Positions 26,076-37,927 are shown, counted from the first letter of the stretch. The stretch is DNA of 64,000 bases from Rhea pennata (GCF_028389875.1 NW_026907699.1:62001-126000); one strand, 5' to 3'. The notes: generated by a model from the sequence alone, not told the origin. Made by a program: numbers and translations.

Positions 26076-26512
26076 ACATGCAGTCCCAATGTGTCTGGGA
26101 TGCAGCTATGGTTGCCTCATCGGGAGCCAAGGACAGTGCTGGGCCTGGAGGAGGGAACACAGGAGTCCCCATGCAGGCAGCGGGGACCACCACACACGAC
26201 AGCTTCCTTTGCTGGGTCCATCTGGATGAAGGAGCAGTTGGGAAGCCCTTGCAGAAAGTCTGCTGCTCATCTACTGCTCCAAGAGGCCACCCAAAGCAAG
26301 CAAGACAAGAGAAGAGAAGGGAGAAAGGAGGGTTGGAGCCTCACCTCGGCTGTGCGGGGTGCGGGGGTGTAGAGCGGAGGCGGGGGGTGGTTGTGGGCTA
26401 CGTACACCGCAACATCGCACACCTTGCTTGGTGACTGTGTCACGCCCTTGACTTTGGTGAGGACAGAGCTCTGCGGGCTTGTCTCCCATTCCTGGTAGCC
26501 CTTCTGAAGGAT
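26076..26512 (-). pseudogene. P2RX2: P2RX2-like exons 2 and 3 in monomer d
   Basis: Exon 2 homology is at 26512-26394 and exon 3 homology at 26144-26076. The exon 2 frame is open through VCDVAVYV. Confidence 0.7.
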
Positions 26513-28986
26513 GACAGGAAAAGGCGCTATCAGTGATCTCCTCGCCTCTGGGACCCAGAGTGCTGCATCCGTACTACGTGATACTTGGTGGGAACGGTCT
26601 GTGTCGCAACTTTTGTATCCATACTACATGATACTTGATGGGAACAGTCCCTGCTGTAACTTTTGGGTGTCTAGAACACTACCGCTGTGTTAAGCAGAAT
26701 ACGGATAAGTAACTAACAAGGTCCTGGAAATCTGTGAGAAAGAACAGCGAACAGATTCGGTGGCTTCCAGCCACAGAATAACCGTGAGAAACAGTCAACA
26801 AGAAGGTCTGAAGTTGGAGAGTAATGAAATAGCGAACCCCAAAGTCAATGTGGGCCCCGAAATAAATCCGCACACGTGCGCAGTGTCGTAGCCCGGTTAT
26901 GCAACTGGGGCGGAGTTGGGCTAAACTCCCTGCAGTGCAGAGCAACCCTGCAAGCCCCACAACAGACCCTGCAGGCAGCAGGGTACCTGCGCTTCCTGAC
27001 AGCACAGCTGCACGACAAAGCTCTCAGGCCACAGCCACGACTCACACGACACACACAGCAGAGCCAGCAGAGGTTACAAGCATTGCACTTTTATTACATG
27101 CAGAGAGAGCTGACAAGCGGCAGCTGCTTCCTGATGCAGCATCAAGCTCGGAGCCTTTGCAAACGCACATTGTTTTGCACAAGGCAGAACAGCCCAAGCA
27201 TATGGAATGCATGGAAGTGCCTGAGCTTGCCCCAGGGCAGAGAGCGAGAGAGCTGCAGGGCACAGCTGGTGTCTTGGTGCTGCAAGAGCAGGCAATCAGT
27301 GGCCTGCAAGGGCTCCGAGGAGCCCTGGGAGTGGGCCGTGCTCAGTGCTGCAGAGGAAGGCGAAAAACCCCCAGGCACTGCTGCCAATCTGTGCTGGGGG
27401 AAAATTCCTTCCTGACCCCAAAGCTGGCGATCGGCTGTTCCCTGCGCATGTGAGCAAGGCCTGCGTCCCGGCCAGCCCTGGGACGTTTCTCACGCCCACC
27501 GGGGCACACCAGCGCTGCCCAGCTCCTTTCCTCTCTCTCTCAAACTGAAGCCACTTTAGGGGCTCCAGAGCATGGCCAAATTAAAAAAAAAATGAAAAAA
27601 GAAAGAAAGAAAGAAAAAAGAAAAAACCAGACCTGATAGAGCCTGGGGGAAAAAACTCTTTCCTGGGCCCTGCAGGAGACCAGATGGCTGGGTGCTCCAG
27701 AGTGTTGCCTGAGACCTATGACACTGATGATGAGCACTTGGAGCATCTTCGCATCGCATGGCCTGCATTTCCTGGGTGCTGCATGTGGCGCCAAAGCAGA
27801 TAGGCATGGGGATCTTTGGAAGGGTCTCCAGCTCTGAGAATGGATGCCCTTGCTCTTTGCGAGCCATCGAGTTAACTTTCTCCACTGATCTCCAGCCGAA
27901 AAGGCCTGGAGCCCTTGCGGAGCTTGAGGTGCGTGTGAGGGGTCTTCTCCCGCTCCCAAGGGCTTGCTCCGGTCTCTGAAAGACCAAAGTTACATCCGGC
28001 TTTGAATCCGAGCCTGCTCGGAGCACGGATTGGATCGGAGGGCCTCCAGCGAGCTCTTCCAACAGAAGACCTTCCACGATCGGATGGTGCACAAGGGCTG
28101 AATCAGCTGTGAGCTTCAGCACGCTGCCTGCCCGTGAGCAAATGCCTGGGCACAGTCTGCGCTCCCAGAAGAATGGCTGCTGACAGTGGTGGCAGGGGTC
28201 ACTTCCATTTCCCACAGGAGGCATGCACAGGCCAGCTGTGCCCAGCAGCGCCACACGAGTACAGCAATAAAAGCAGAAAGCCTGCTTGCCTTGGCCCCTT
28301 TGCATCAGCTCAGCTGAGGCAGCTTAGAAGAGACCTGGAGCTGGCAGATGCTGACCTCCCTCTGCTTTCCTGAGAGTGAAAACACTGTGAAAACCTTGCT
28401 GTCACTTGGTATTGCTCTGTGCGTCTTTGGAGGAGTGCCAGGCGGAAGAGGAAGAGGATCCACAGTCTTTCTGAGGCTGAGGCAAGCCAAAGACCAAGTC
28501 TTAGAGCAGGTGCTGGAAGGGGTCAAGGGCTGCAGGAGGAAGGGGTTGGTCGTGCCTATTTGTGTTGGGGAAGAGGCAGCCGGCACAGGAGGCAGCGTTA
28601 GGCAGTGTTAGGGAGTGAAGCAGCAGACACAGGCACTTTCCAAGCCTGCGAGGCACGGCAGGGAGTGCTCTGAGCACCAAAGCAGGGCAGAGAAGGTGCA
28701 AAGCAAGAGCTGGGAGTAAGGTCAGACGAAGGCCACAAAGAGGTCTCCATACCAAAGGGAGGTGCAGCTGCTGAGCACGTCCATCGTTTGGCGGCCCGAG
28801 GTGCAGGCAGCCGTGCCCCCGCAAGTCGTGTGACAACGTCGCGCTGGGTGGCCGTCGAGAGCCCTGCTGCCCTCGTGGCGGTGGGTGCGCCTGCGCCCAA
28901 GGACAGCGTGCAGAGAGCCTCGGCCCTGGGCGGCAGCCAGCTGCGAGCCGGCTGCGGAGCCTGGCAGAGCGGCAGGGGCGTGGGTG

Positions 28987-28993
28987 CCTTATA
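28987..28993 (-). promoter_or_regulatory. Candidate minus-strand TATA element, monomer e
   Basis: TATAAGG is kept; the following flank has lost CpGs (caccca). Downstream polyadenylation signal at 27090-27095. The signal at 33300 has no TATA copy to its right because the array ends. Confidence 0.33.
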
Positions 28994-31015
28994 GCCCTGC
29001 TCGTGCCGCGAGCATTGTGACTGCGTTGCCGGGTCACAGTGCTGCGACATGGGGGCCCCGGGGCCACGCTGCAGCCTCCCTGCCAGCCGTCTGCCGGCCC
29101 GGCGTCAGCGTGGCACAAGGTCCCGGGGCTGCCGGCCCTGCTGCAGCCCCTGTGCCCAGCACCCCAGGGCAGCTGCGCCTCCCGCTGCGGGGCCGTGCCC
29201 GGGCCATGGCCCAGGACACCTGCCGGCCCCTTGCTCTGTGTCAACGCGCCCCACGCTGCCCCAGGCTTGTCCCAGGTCACTGCAGAAAGGGCAAGAGTCC
29301 GCTCCCATGCTGCCATTGGGAAGTGGCATCCCTGTGCCATGGCACCGCCTCCCTAGGCCATGGCCTATTGCTGAAGGGGCCAAACCTCTCAAGAGCACCC
29401 TCAGAGGTGTCCCACCCAGAGCATCCCCTGGTGTCCAACGGGACCTCGAAGATGGGCCAGCCTTTTGGTGCCTGTTCCATCCTAGCAGAGGACTCTCCTC
29501 CCCAGGGCCACGACCCATCTTTGGCGCCCGTGCCCGACACTCGCTTCCTCTGCTGGACACCAAGCCAGCATTTCAGAGCTCTTCTCGGTGCCGCCAGCAT
29601 TGGGCACGCAGCGCCCTGTCTTCTGCCCTGTGAGGACGAACACACAACGCTGAACTTCCTGGCAAATGGGATCCTGCCCAGTGTGCAGTGCTGCACAGAT
29701 CACTTGTCCCTGCGCATGCCCAGCTCTCTGTGGCCCAACATGTCCATGTCGCCAGGGGTGCAGTCATGGTCGCAGCTGCATACAGCACTGCAAACTGTTA
29801 GCCCCTGCAGGGTCATGGGGGACATGATGAGAACAGGACATGCACCTGGTAGTCCTGCGCCGCGGCTGCAGAGGGGACGGGGCACCCCATGTGCTTCCCC
29901 ATGTCTGCATAAGTGCCAGCCCTTGCAAGCTGCCTGGGGTAAGCCGCTGTTAAGCGTGCCTGCGGTGGCCCTACTCTAGCATGCCTTTCCTTGGTGTGTC
30001 CTCCGGAGTAGGCAGTCAACCCTCTTCTCCATTTCCTTGCACGGGAACTGAGCCAGGGGCAGCTGTGCTCACTAGGATTCCCCACATCTCTGCATCCGCC
30101 AGCAAGCTCCGCTCAGTCTCCACACATCTCCCCTCCCGTGATCCCTCACTCAGCAGCCCGCAAACAGTGCCCAAGCCAAGGCAGGCAGGCGGATCCCTGC
30201 CACAAACTGGTAGCGGCAGAGGAGAGCTACAGGCACCAACATCACGTCCACGTGCAGCTCCACACTGACTGTCCTGGGGGTCTCTGCTGGCAGCTCCACA
30301 CATCTCTGTAACCCGCCATCCTCTCCATTCCTCTTCCCAGGCCCACCTCACCTCAGCGCAGCTCTCTATCGTCTGCGCAGGGCTGACCTCCACCCACGCA
30401 AGGATGCGGAAGGTGCTCCCGCCCTATGAAGCAACCAGCAGAGATGATGCTATTTGTAGGAAGGCAGAGCTATGCTTTGACACAGGGACACGCAAGCGTA
30501 TGCACATGGAGATGAGACCACATGCATTCTCATGGAGAGTCACGTGCAGCTGTGCACACATGCATTTGCACACGCGCACACATAGGGGGCACACACACAC
30601 ACACTAGAACAGTGCACACAGGTTCACACCTGTGCTCATACCAGCACGTACACAGGCCTATTCACACAGGGACATGCAAGCTGTGACTTTGCACTGCTGA
30701 GGAAAGCACCCCCTGGCAGCACTTTGCTGAATCTGGAGCTGGTTCTGCAGGCAGCACACAGGGCAGAGCTGCTGTGCCATGTACCCAACAGGCTTGAGCC
30801 AACCTTTGCTCTTTGGAAACGACCAAATCCTATTGAGAATGGCAGTGGCAGGGAAAAACTCCAGTGCTGTGTCCTCACACCAGGGTCACCACTATCCCCA
30901 AGTCACCTGCCTCCTGAAAGCTCCGATCTGCTTCAGTGCAAGAGCAAGAAGCATTCTGCCTTCAAAGTCATTTCTCCACGGGTTCTTGCTGCTTTTGATC
31001 ACAGATTGCTGAAAG

Positions 31016-31544
31016 CCTGAGGTGGGCAGGAGGTTTGCAGGCCTCTAGTCCACCCCTCTGCTCTAGGCAGGGCTAACTCCACGTAAAGCAGGCTGCTCAG
31101 GACCTTGTCCAGCTATGTTTTGAACCTCTCCAAGGACACAGGGCTCCCGCCTCTCTGCTGCCTCTCCCAGGGCTGCACCACTCTCAGGCACAAGAATAGT
31201 TTCCTTTCTACCAGTCCTAATTGCCCCAGGGGCACCTCAGGCCAGTGCCTCTCGTGCTTTCACTGAGCACCTCTAAGAAGAGTCTGCCTCCATAGCCTCC
31301 TCCGGGTGCTGGATCACTGTCTTAGATCCCCCTTCATTATCCTTTCCCGAGACAGAGCAAATGCAGCTCCTTCAGCCTTTCCTCCTAGGTTGTGTTCTCC
31401 AGCCCTGACCATCTTCACGGGCTCTGCTGCACTTGCTCCAGCTTACTGGCAGCTCTCATGGTCCCTGCACAGGGCACTGCATTCCAGATGTGGCCTCACT
31501 GTTGCCACCGAGAGGGGATTCATCTGGCTCAACATCTCTGTGAG
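31016..31544 (-). mobile_element. CR1-type LINE fragment, antisense
   Basis: Copy inside monomer e, the last before the array edge. It shares the one-base deletion of the copy at 24805. Confidence 0.8.
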
Positions 31545-32286
31545 AAGACTTCTGGGGACAGTGGAAGGCTCCGAGACTCTCTGTGCGAGAGAGGCCATCA
31601 AGCAGGTCTGACACACTGGCCAGGTGATGCTGGGTGGCGGCTGCAAGCCATGTCCACACTGGCAATGCTCGAGGCCAGCCCAAGCTCTTCCACAGACCAG
31701 CGTGGTAATTTCAAAAGCACTTGGCCAAAACCACTGCAAACTCATCCTCTCTCTCATGGCACCCCTTGAAAAAGCTAAGAGCCTGCCCCAGTGCACCAGG
31801 CCATCTCCACTCTGGCCACGCAACAGGCCTGGGGCAGCTGCCACATCTGAAAGTGACCCACCAAAGTCATGCGGTTGCCTCGAAAGACGAAAAGCTGAGA
31901 GAGTGCCTCTCCTCCGCGACGGAGCCCAGCATCAAAGGCACGTTCTTCTTCCCGCTTCTCTCTTGCAGAGTCTGGCAAGGTTTAATCTGTTTCCCGCAAG
32001 CTTTGGGGCAATACAAAGCTGACCTGCCCTCTGCTACAAAAAGCTGCAACTGGCAATAATAGCCCTGGCAAACAAGGAGGTCAATGTCAGAGCTTCCCCT
32101 GACCTGATCTGAGAGTGCCCTCTTCTGCCCTGAACATCCAAAACCACGGAGGCCTGACGCTGCTTGTCAGGGCAGGCAGAGCATGGCGCACCTGCCTGGC
32201 TAAGGCCACAGGGCCCTGCCCGGTGCTACGTGCCAAGCTCCCCAAGCTCCGCTGAGCCTGCCGCACAGCACTACAAAGGTGACCTA

Positions 32287-32723
32287 ACATGCAGTCCCAA
32301 TGTGTCTGGGACGCAGCTATGGTTGCCTCATCGGGAGCCAAGGACAGTGCTGGGCCTGGAGGAGGGAACACAGGAGTCCCCATGCAGGCAGCGGGGACCA
32401 CCACACACGACAGCTTCCTTTGCTGGGTCCATCTGGATGAAGGAGCAGTTGGGAAGCCCTTGCAGAAAGTCTGCTGCTCATCTACTGCTCCAAGAGGCCA
32501 CCCAAAGCAAGCAAGACAAGAGACGAGAAGGGAGAAAGGAGGGTTGGAGCCTCACCTCGGCTGTGCAGGGTGCGGGGGTGTAGAGCGGAGGCGGGGGGTG
32601 GTTGTGGGCTACGTACACCGCAACATCGCATACCTTGCTTGGTAACTGTGTCACGCCCTTGACTTTGGTGAGGACAGAGCTCTGCGGGCTTGTCTCCCAT
32701 TCCTGGTAGCCCTTCTGAAGGAT
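32287..32723 (-). pseudogene. P2RX2: P2RX2-like exons 2 and 3 in monomer e
   Basis: Exon 2 homology is at 32723-32605 and exon 3 homology at 32355-32287. A private change (ggtaactg for ggtgactg, plus strand) turns Ser into Leu in the QSPSK segment, and cgcatacc replaces cgcacacc. No sign of selection to keep the protein. Confidence 0.7.
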
Positions 32724-33744
32724 GACAGGAAAAGGCGCTATCAGTGATCTCCTCGCCTCTGGGACCCAGAGTGCTGCATCCGTACTACGTGATACTTGGT
32801 GGGAACGGTCTGTGTCGCAACTTTTGTATCCATACTACATGATACTTGATGGGAACAGTCCCTGCTGTAACTTTTGGGTGTCTAGAACACTACCGCTGTG
32901 TTAAGCAGAATACGGATAAGTAACTAACAAGGTCCTGGAAATCTGTGAGAAAGAACAGCGAACAGATTCGGTGGCTTCCAGCCATAGAATAACCGTGAGA
33001 AACAGTCAACAAGAAGGTCTGAAGTTGGAGAGTAATGAAATAGCGAACCCCAAAGTCAATGTGGGCCCCGAAATAAATCCGCACACGTGCGCAGTGTCGT
33101 AGCCCGGTTATGCAACCGGGGCAGAGTTGGGCTAAACTCCCTGCAGTGCAGAGCAATCCCGCAAGCCCCACAACAGATCCTGCAGGCAGCAGGGTACCTG
33201 CGCTTCCTGACAGCACAGCTGCACGACAAAGCTCTCAGGCCACAGCCACGACTCACACGACACACACGCAGAGCCAGCAGAGGTTACAAGCATTGCACTT
33301 TTATTACATGCAGAGAGAGCTGACAAGCGGCAGCTGCTTCCTGATGCAGCATCAAGCCTGGAGCCTTTGCAAACGCACATTGTTTTGCACAAGGCAGAAC
33401 AGCCCAAGCATATGGAATGCATGGAAGTGCCTGAGCTTGCCCCAGGGCAGAGAGCGAGAGAGCTGCAGGGCACAGCTGGTGTCTTGGTGCTGCAAGAGCA
33501 GGCAATCAGTGGCCTGCAAGGGCTCCGAGGAGCCCTGGGAGTGGGCCGTGCTCAGTGCTGCAGAGGAAGGCGAAAAACCTCCAGGCACTGCTGCCAATCT
33601 GTGCTGGGGGAAAATTCCTTCCTGACCCCAAAGACGGTGATCGGCTGTTCCCTGCGCATGTGAGCAAGGCCTGCCTCCCGGCCAGCCCTGGGACGTTTCT
33701 CATGCCCACCGGGGCACACCAGTGCTGCCCAGTTCGCTTCCTCT

Positions 33745-35540
33745 GGAAAATGTGCTGGAAGCGGTCAACAACTTGTACCTACTGAAACCTATGAAGAAAA
33801 GAAAAATTAATAACCAGAAAATAAGCATAAAATATACACCCAAATGGATCAGCCCTGATGACATTTTGATCAAATTACCCAAAGCCATTTCAATAGCAAC
33901 ACACATTTTTCTTGCTATCAGCAAAACGTACTCTGTTGCATTTTGAAAGGGAGTGGGTTTTCAAAGAGCTATGATCTGAAGTTTTCTGTCGGTCCAGAAA
34001 TAAGTTTTTAAAATCTTGAGTTTTACGTGTTGGGAAAAAACTGAGCAATGAGGTTCACAGGAATTGTCACTGCAGAGATAGAAAAAGTCCAACTGTGAAG
34101 CCTCAAAAAAAAAAAAAAAAAAATTGCCAGGCCACTCTTATAAGCTATCACATCAAGAGTATTACAAAGTTGAAAGAGCTGTTATTTGTAAACCTATAGG
34201 TCTTTGAACTAAAGGCATAGCCTATTAGTATGTATTATTAACATAACTGAAAAAAGAAAAACAAAATCACAACAATGATTTTGGACAGTTTCAGAGGCCA
34301 TTTTTAAACCAGAGTTAATGATTTCTGCTCTCCTGTTACACAGGGCTCAATAAAACTATAAAGATTTGACAGGTTAAGAGAATAAACATTGCAATGAAGT
34401 GAGCTATCCCCAGCTTAGCTATAAACATTCAATATTTCCTCTGAGAAAGGATAATGTAAATTAAAAATAATACGAAACAAACAGGAATGGAGAATTTTTA
34501 AGATTTTTGATAATTTTGATCTTTTAACTTATGTTTTCCAGAGATACTATGTAACTCAATGTACTCATTCTCCAAGTCCTCAAGAATTTGAATTTGTCAT
34601 AATCACTAATAGAAAACTGAGTTGTTTTCACAAACCAAGGTATACACTGACTTTTTCACGTTATTCATCTTTCTACTCCTGTGGTCAAGTACCTTGCAGT
34701 GATTATCGCTTATTTGTTCAAGCGGTGAGGAAATATTAACTATCACAAGTTCTCAGCAGAGACTGGACAGTAATTATCAACAGATGGCTGGCAGTACAGT
34801 TTGGGGTGAGAGAAAGAAAGTGCCCTTCCTTCCAAAACATCCCCCACTGAGAAGTCCTCAGCAACTCAGTGGTCACAGTTTTGGTTAAAATCAGATTTAT
34901 GTTAACTTCCTGTTTTCTCCCCACATTTTTCTTTAATATTTGCTTATTTAACTATGATGAGGAAGCACAAACCCTGTACATCCCATCTATCTTATAATGA
35001 TGACATTCATATCTGGAAAAAAAATCAACTTTGGTAATTTACACTCTTATTAAAATAATACTAGTATTGGGTAATTAGAAAGGATCCAGTTCAAGAAGTT
35101 CAACTGAATACAAACAAGGAAATTCAAAAAAACAGTGTGCTCCTCCTAGTTTATTTACAAAAGCCTTAGCAACGGCCAACACAGAAGAGGCTTGCTTTAG
35201 TAGCGGGGGCTGTGCCCAAGGGGCCGCTGATAGAGCACAGCCTGGGCAAAAGGCAGCAGTGCTTCCTACGTGCTCCCAGCACCGCCCGAGCACCACGGAA
35301 GGACAACGCAATCCGGGCTGCTCAAGCTGGCAGTGCCAGCTCACTGCTGGCTGGGGCCCAGAAAGAAACTTCCCAGGAGCCTCCCGATTTCCACACTGCA
35401 TATGCTTAAAACCCCAAACTTCTGGTTCATACATCCGTGCAGAAAGCGCTTCCTGTGGACTACCTCCACAGTGCAGTTTTCCGATGTCTGAGACATTTTT
35501 TTAGGGTCCCTGCAGAGCACCTGCCCCTCTTTTCTTCTCT
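33745..35540. other. AT-rich unique spacer with no recognisable gene
   Basis: Base composition drops sharply from the GC-rich array to AT-rich DNA. The stretch contains a run of 19 A at 34105-34123 and no ORF that resembles a known protein. PXMP2, the usual head-to-head neighbour of POLE, was looked for on the minus strand and not found. A minus-strand AATAAA (plus-strand tttatt at 35150-35155) could end a leftward transcript, but I recognise no exon that would feed it. Confidence 0.7.
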
Positions 35541-35589
35541 CAGGCAGTGACTCCACAGACTGACCGCAGTGCTGCTTGCTGTTTCACTG

Positions 35590-36560
35590 CAAACCAGCCA
35601 GCTTCAGCGTCCAGCTCCCTCCCACGCCCTGAACGGCCGGACGGCACCTCAGCGAGACGGGGCGGGTCAGGCTCGCCGAGCCCATGCCAGGCCTGCTCCG
35701 CGCAGCTCGCCAGGGCTTCAGCCCGCCCCTCCAAAGCGCAGCAAGGACGGAGCTCGCACGCTGCGCCTCGGCCCCCGACGGCTCCCCGCAGCCCGTCCGG
35801 CCTCCAGGCAGGAAGACTCGCACAGCCCAAGGAGCCCAGCACGTGCCTCAAGGCCGGCCAGGGCTCCTTGGGGGCGCAGCCAGCTCCCAGCTCCCTCGCA
35901 ACCGGAGGGCTACCTGGAGAGGCGGCCAAGACGGCGGCGCCGGTCCGCAACTGCCCCCGTGACGGCGCCGCTTCGGGAGCAGCGGCCGCTTCCCGCGCAG
36001 TGCCGCCGCCCCATGACAGGCCGCGCCGGGTCGGGCCGCGCCGGGCGCCGCCGCGCAGGTGCGTGCACGGCAGGGGCAGCCGGGGCGGGGGCGGGGCCTG
36101 CACGGGAAGGTGCCGCGAGGGGCGTGGCCAGCGCAGCCGCCCTGCTGCGGGGCAGAGGTCGAGGAAGACAGCGACCATTGGCTGCGGTGCTGCTCTCTGA
36201 TTGGTGCTCTCCCTGGGGAGGCGGGGCTCGCAGGCTTCCCGCTTGCGGGAGGTGGGGGCAGCACGTGAAGCTGCTCCGTCCGCGGTGGGATGGTGGTCCG
36301 GGGTGGCGTGAGGAGCCGGGCGGCGGCGGCGGCAAGGGCGGGCGGGCGGGCGGCGAGCACCGGGGCCTGGCAGCAGCGGGAGGTGTGTGTGTGGGGGGGG
36401 TGGGTCACGGCTGGTGGCAGGGACTGGGCGGCGGCTGGCAGCGCTGCGTCCTGCAGGGACGATGGCTCCTCGCTGTCCGCCCTCAAATGCCTGGAGCGCT
36501 CGTAGCGCACGGGGCGGCTGGACACACTGTTCGGCTTTGAGTGGCCCACAGAGCCTGGCG
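35590..36560. promoter_or_regulatory. POLE: CpG island / promoter region of the POLE copy
   Basis: The stretch is very GC-rich with dense CpG, directly upstream of and over exons 1 and 2. Promoter motifs visible just upstream of exon 1 are two inverted CCAAT boxes (attgg at 36177-36181 and 36200-36204), a GC box (aggcggggc at 36219-36227) and an E2F-like ttcccgc at 36236-36242. This fits a TATA-less, cell-cycle-regulated replication gene. That CpGs remain dense although the gene body is decayed suggests that the island is unmethylated or that decay is recent. Confidence 0.65.
36290..36382 (+). CDS. POLE: POLE exon 1 (putative)
   Basis: The ATG at 36290 opens a frame that does not join exon 2 in phase if the donor at 36383 (gtgtgt) is used. 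The frame that does join (…GAGRRRRQGRAGG…SSGR|DDG) resembles the human N-terminus (GGRRRADPGADGEAS|RDD). It has a TGA at 36309-36311 and no upstream ATG, so the authentic start seems lost. Boundaries are tentative. Confidence 0.4.
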
Positions 36561-36592
36561 AGCGCACGGGCTGGCTCATCAACATGCACCCG
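36457..36592 (+). CDS. POLE: POLE exon 2, with in-frame TAG
   Basis: Reads [15 protein letters not shown], stop, then [24 protein letters not shown] at 36503-36505 stands where human has Gln (LERSQ), a C-to-T change. Acceptor ctgcag and donor gtagga are present. Confidence 0.9.
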
Positions 36593-36830
36593 GTAGGACT
36601 GGGCCGGGGGAGGGGGATGTCACCGGCTGGCGGTGTCACCCACAGGCACCCGGTAGGACTAGGGGGGACAATGATGGGAGGTGTCACCGACAGGCACCTG
36701 GTAGGACCAGGGCGGGGGAGGGGGGAGATGTCACCGACAGGCACCCGGTAGGACCTGGGTGTGAGGGGAGGTGTCACCAATAGACACCCAGTAGGACTGG
36801 GGTAGGAGGGGGCGGGGGGGTCGTGTGTCA
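36583..36830. repeat. Minisatellite spanning the exon 2 donor
   Basis: About five imperfect units, starting with cacccggtaggact at the exon 2/intron 2 border and repeating with gtagga at 36593, 36653, 36701, 36748 and 36791 (spacing 60, 48, 47, 43). Units share gtgtcacc(g/a)a and (c/g)a(g/c)gcaccc. The repeated unit includes the last exon 2 bases and the splice donor. Confidence 0.8.
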
Positions 36831-36853
36831 TAACAGGCCATGTGCATGTGCAG

Positions 36854-36934
36854 ATGGAGGTGGTGGACGAGGACCGGCGACTGGTGAGCGCTGTGGACTA
36901 CTACTTCCTCCCAGAGGATGGGAGCCGCTTCAAG
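36854..36934 (+). CDS. POLE: POLE exon 3
   Basis: MEVVDEDRRLVSAVDYYF then LPEDGSRFK, 27 codons, as in human (TEILDEDKRLGSAVDYYF). Open, with normal splice sites (gtgcag / gtgcat). Confidence 0.93.
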
Positions 36935-37249
36935 GTGCATCCCGTTCCTCCAGGGCAGCGCTGGTGCCCGGGCTGGGCATCCTGCCTGTCCCCACCGGTT
37001 TGGCTGTTCTGGGCCCCAGGCATCACCCACAAGGCAGCAGCGCTGTCTGCCCTACGCTGGGTCCACCTGGGACCCTTGGGGGTCAATGTGGGTGCTGCAG
37101 AGATGCAGGGATGTGTATGTGGCGCACAAATGCCAGCAACGCGCAGCAAGGGCAGCACGGTGCTCGTTGCTTCCGTTGGGAACCGTTGGGTTGGTTTCTC
37201 ACCTTGGCTGCGGGGTCGCGCAATGTTCACCGGTTTTGATTTCTCCTGG

Positions 37250-37294
37250 GTGGCCCTGCCCTATAAGCCGTATTTCTACTTCACTACCCAGAAG
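37250..37294 (+). CDS. POLE: POLE exon 4, both splice sites altered
   Basis: VALPYKPYFYFTTQK matches human VALPYKPYFYIATRK. The acceptor dinucleotide is GG (tcctgg) instead of AG, and the donor is GC (gcgagt). A GC donor can work; the GG acceptor should not. Confidence 0.9.
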
Positions 37295-37927
37295 GCGAGT
37301 ATGGACTTAGAAGCTGCGCACTGGCAAGCGGGGTCTTGAGTAAACTAGTGGCCGAGGTCCCAGAGACAAGGGCAGGTTTGACTTGAAGGGTCCCCCAGTA
37401 AGCTGAGAGGCCTTGTGACCGACCATCTTCTTGGGTTGGTAGGAGAAAAATCCAGCTACAGTGCTTCTGTTGGTGGTTTTGTCAGAGCTGTTAGAGAAGA
37501 CCTGAGATGGGAAGCAGCTGTATCAGTATGGTGGCTCCACTAAGGTTTCTTAGAGGGCGGTTGGTTTGTTATGTGATGAATTACCCCTTCAAGGAGCTGT
37601 CATATTTTTCCTGTTCTTTTTTTGTCCTAAAATTGATCTCTGGAGCCTATTTCACTTCTTCTAAGCCCAAACAGGGGTAAATTTCCCCTCTCATCTCGTC
37701 TTGATCCTGCTCGTGCTGCAAAACTGGGTTTGTTCTGACGGTGCTGTGAATTGACGATCAAAGACAGCCCCAGTGTGAAGGAACAGATTTCCAGATGGCC
37801 AGGATTTCAGGACAGCCTCGTGTCCTCCCCTCACAATTGAGGACACTAGTGCCGGAACCTCTTGTGAGCTTGTCTCTCCTCTGGAGAAGCGTCTGGCTTT
37901 GTTGCTCATTCTCCAGTTTCTTTGCAG

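Larger units (their letters stand above)
21317..27534. repeat. Monomer d (right subfamily)
   Basis: This 6218-bp copy has the longest A-run (from about 21364), one extra T near 21720 and a slightly longer CA stretch near 24380. Its distal part carries a 2-bp insertion near 26872 that is shared with monomer e. Confidence 0.9.
1..33744. repeat. Macrosatellite-like tandem array, about 6.2 kb monomer
   Basis: The same 6.2 kb sequence recurs head to tail: the phrase at position 1 (ctagtccacccc) returns at 6210, 12419, 18617, 24834 and 31045, giving periods of 6209, 6209, 6198, 6217 and 6211. Similarity to the repeat stops at about 33744, after which the DNA is unique and AT-rich. The array continues beyond the left edge. 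Taking the right edge as the natural monomer border gives five whole monomers and one partial. Copies fall into two groups: everything left of 15117 is almost identical, and everything from 15118 rightwards shares derived variants (for example tttctccactg for tttccccactg, and gctctcagg for gctcagg). I do not recognise the monomer as a named satellite. It contains a CR1 piece and P2RX2-like exons. Confidence 0.97.
27535..33744. repeat. Monomer e (right-hand edge of the array)
   Basis: This 6210-bp copy abuts unique DNA. Its last 600 bases carry extra private changes (for example agacggtga for agctggcga near 33631). Identity to the repeat is lost after cttcctct at 33744, the point that corresponds to the start of the CT-rich stretch and A-rich tract in the other monomers. 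Confidence 0.88.

Noticed and set aside
1..33744. CRISPR-like or bacterial repeat array
   Set aside because: The unit is 6.2 kb without spacers, and the surrounding gene has spliceosomal introns.
35075..35556. Minus-strand ORFs near a minus-strand AATAAA, considered as PXMP2 or another gene's last exon
   Set aside because: The translations show no resemblance to PXMP2 or to any family I recognise; left as an unassigned polyadenylation signal.
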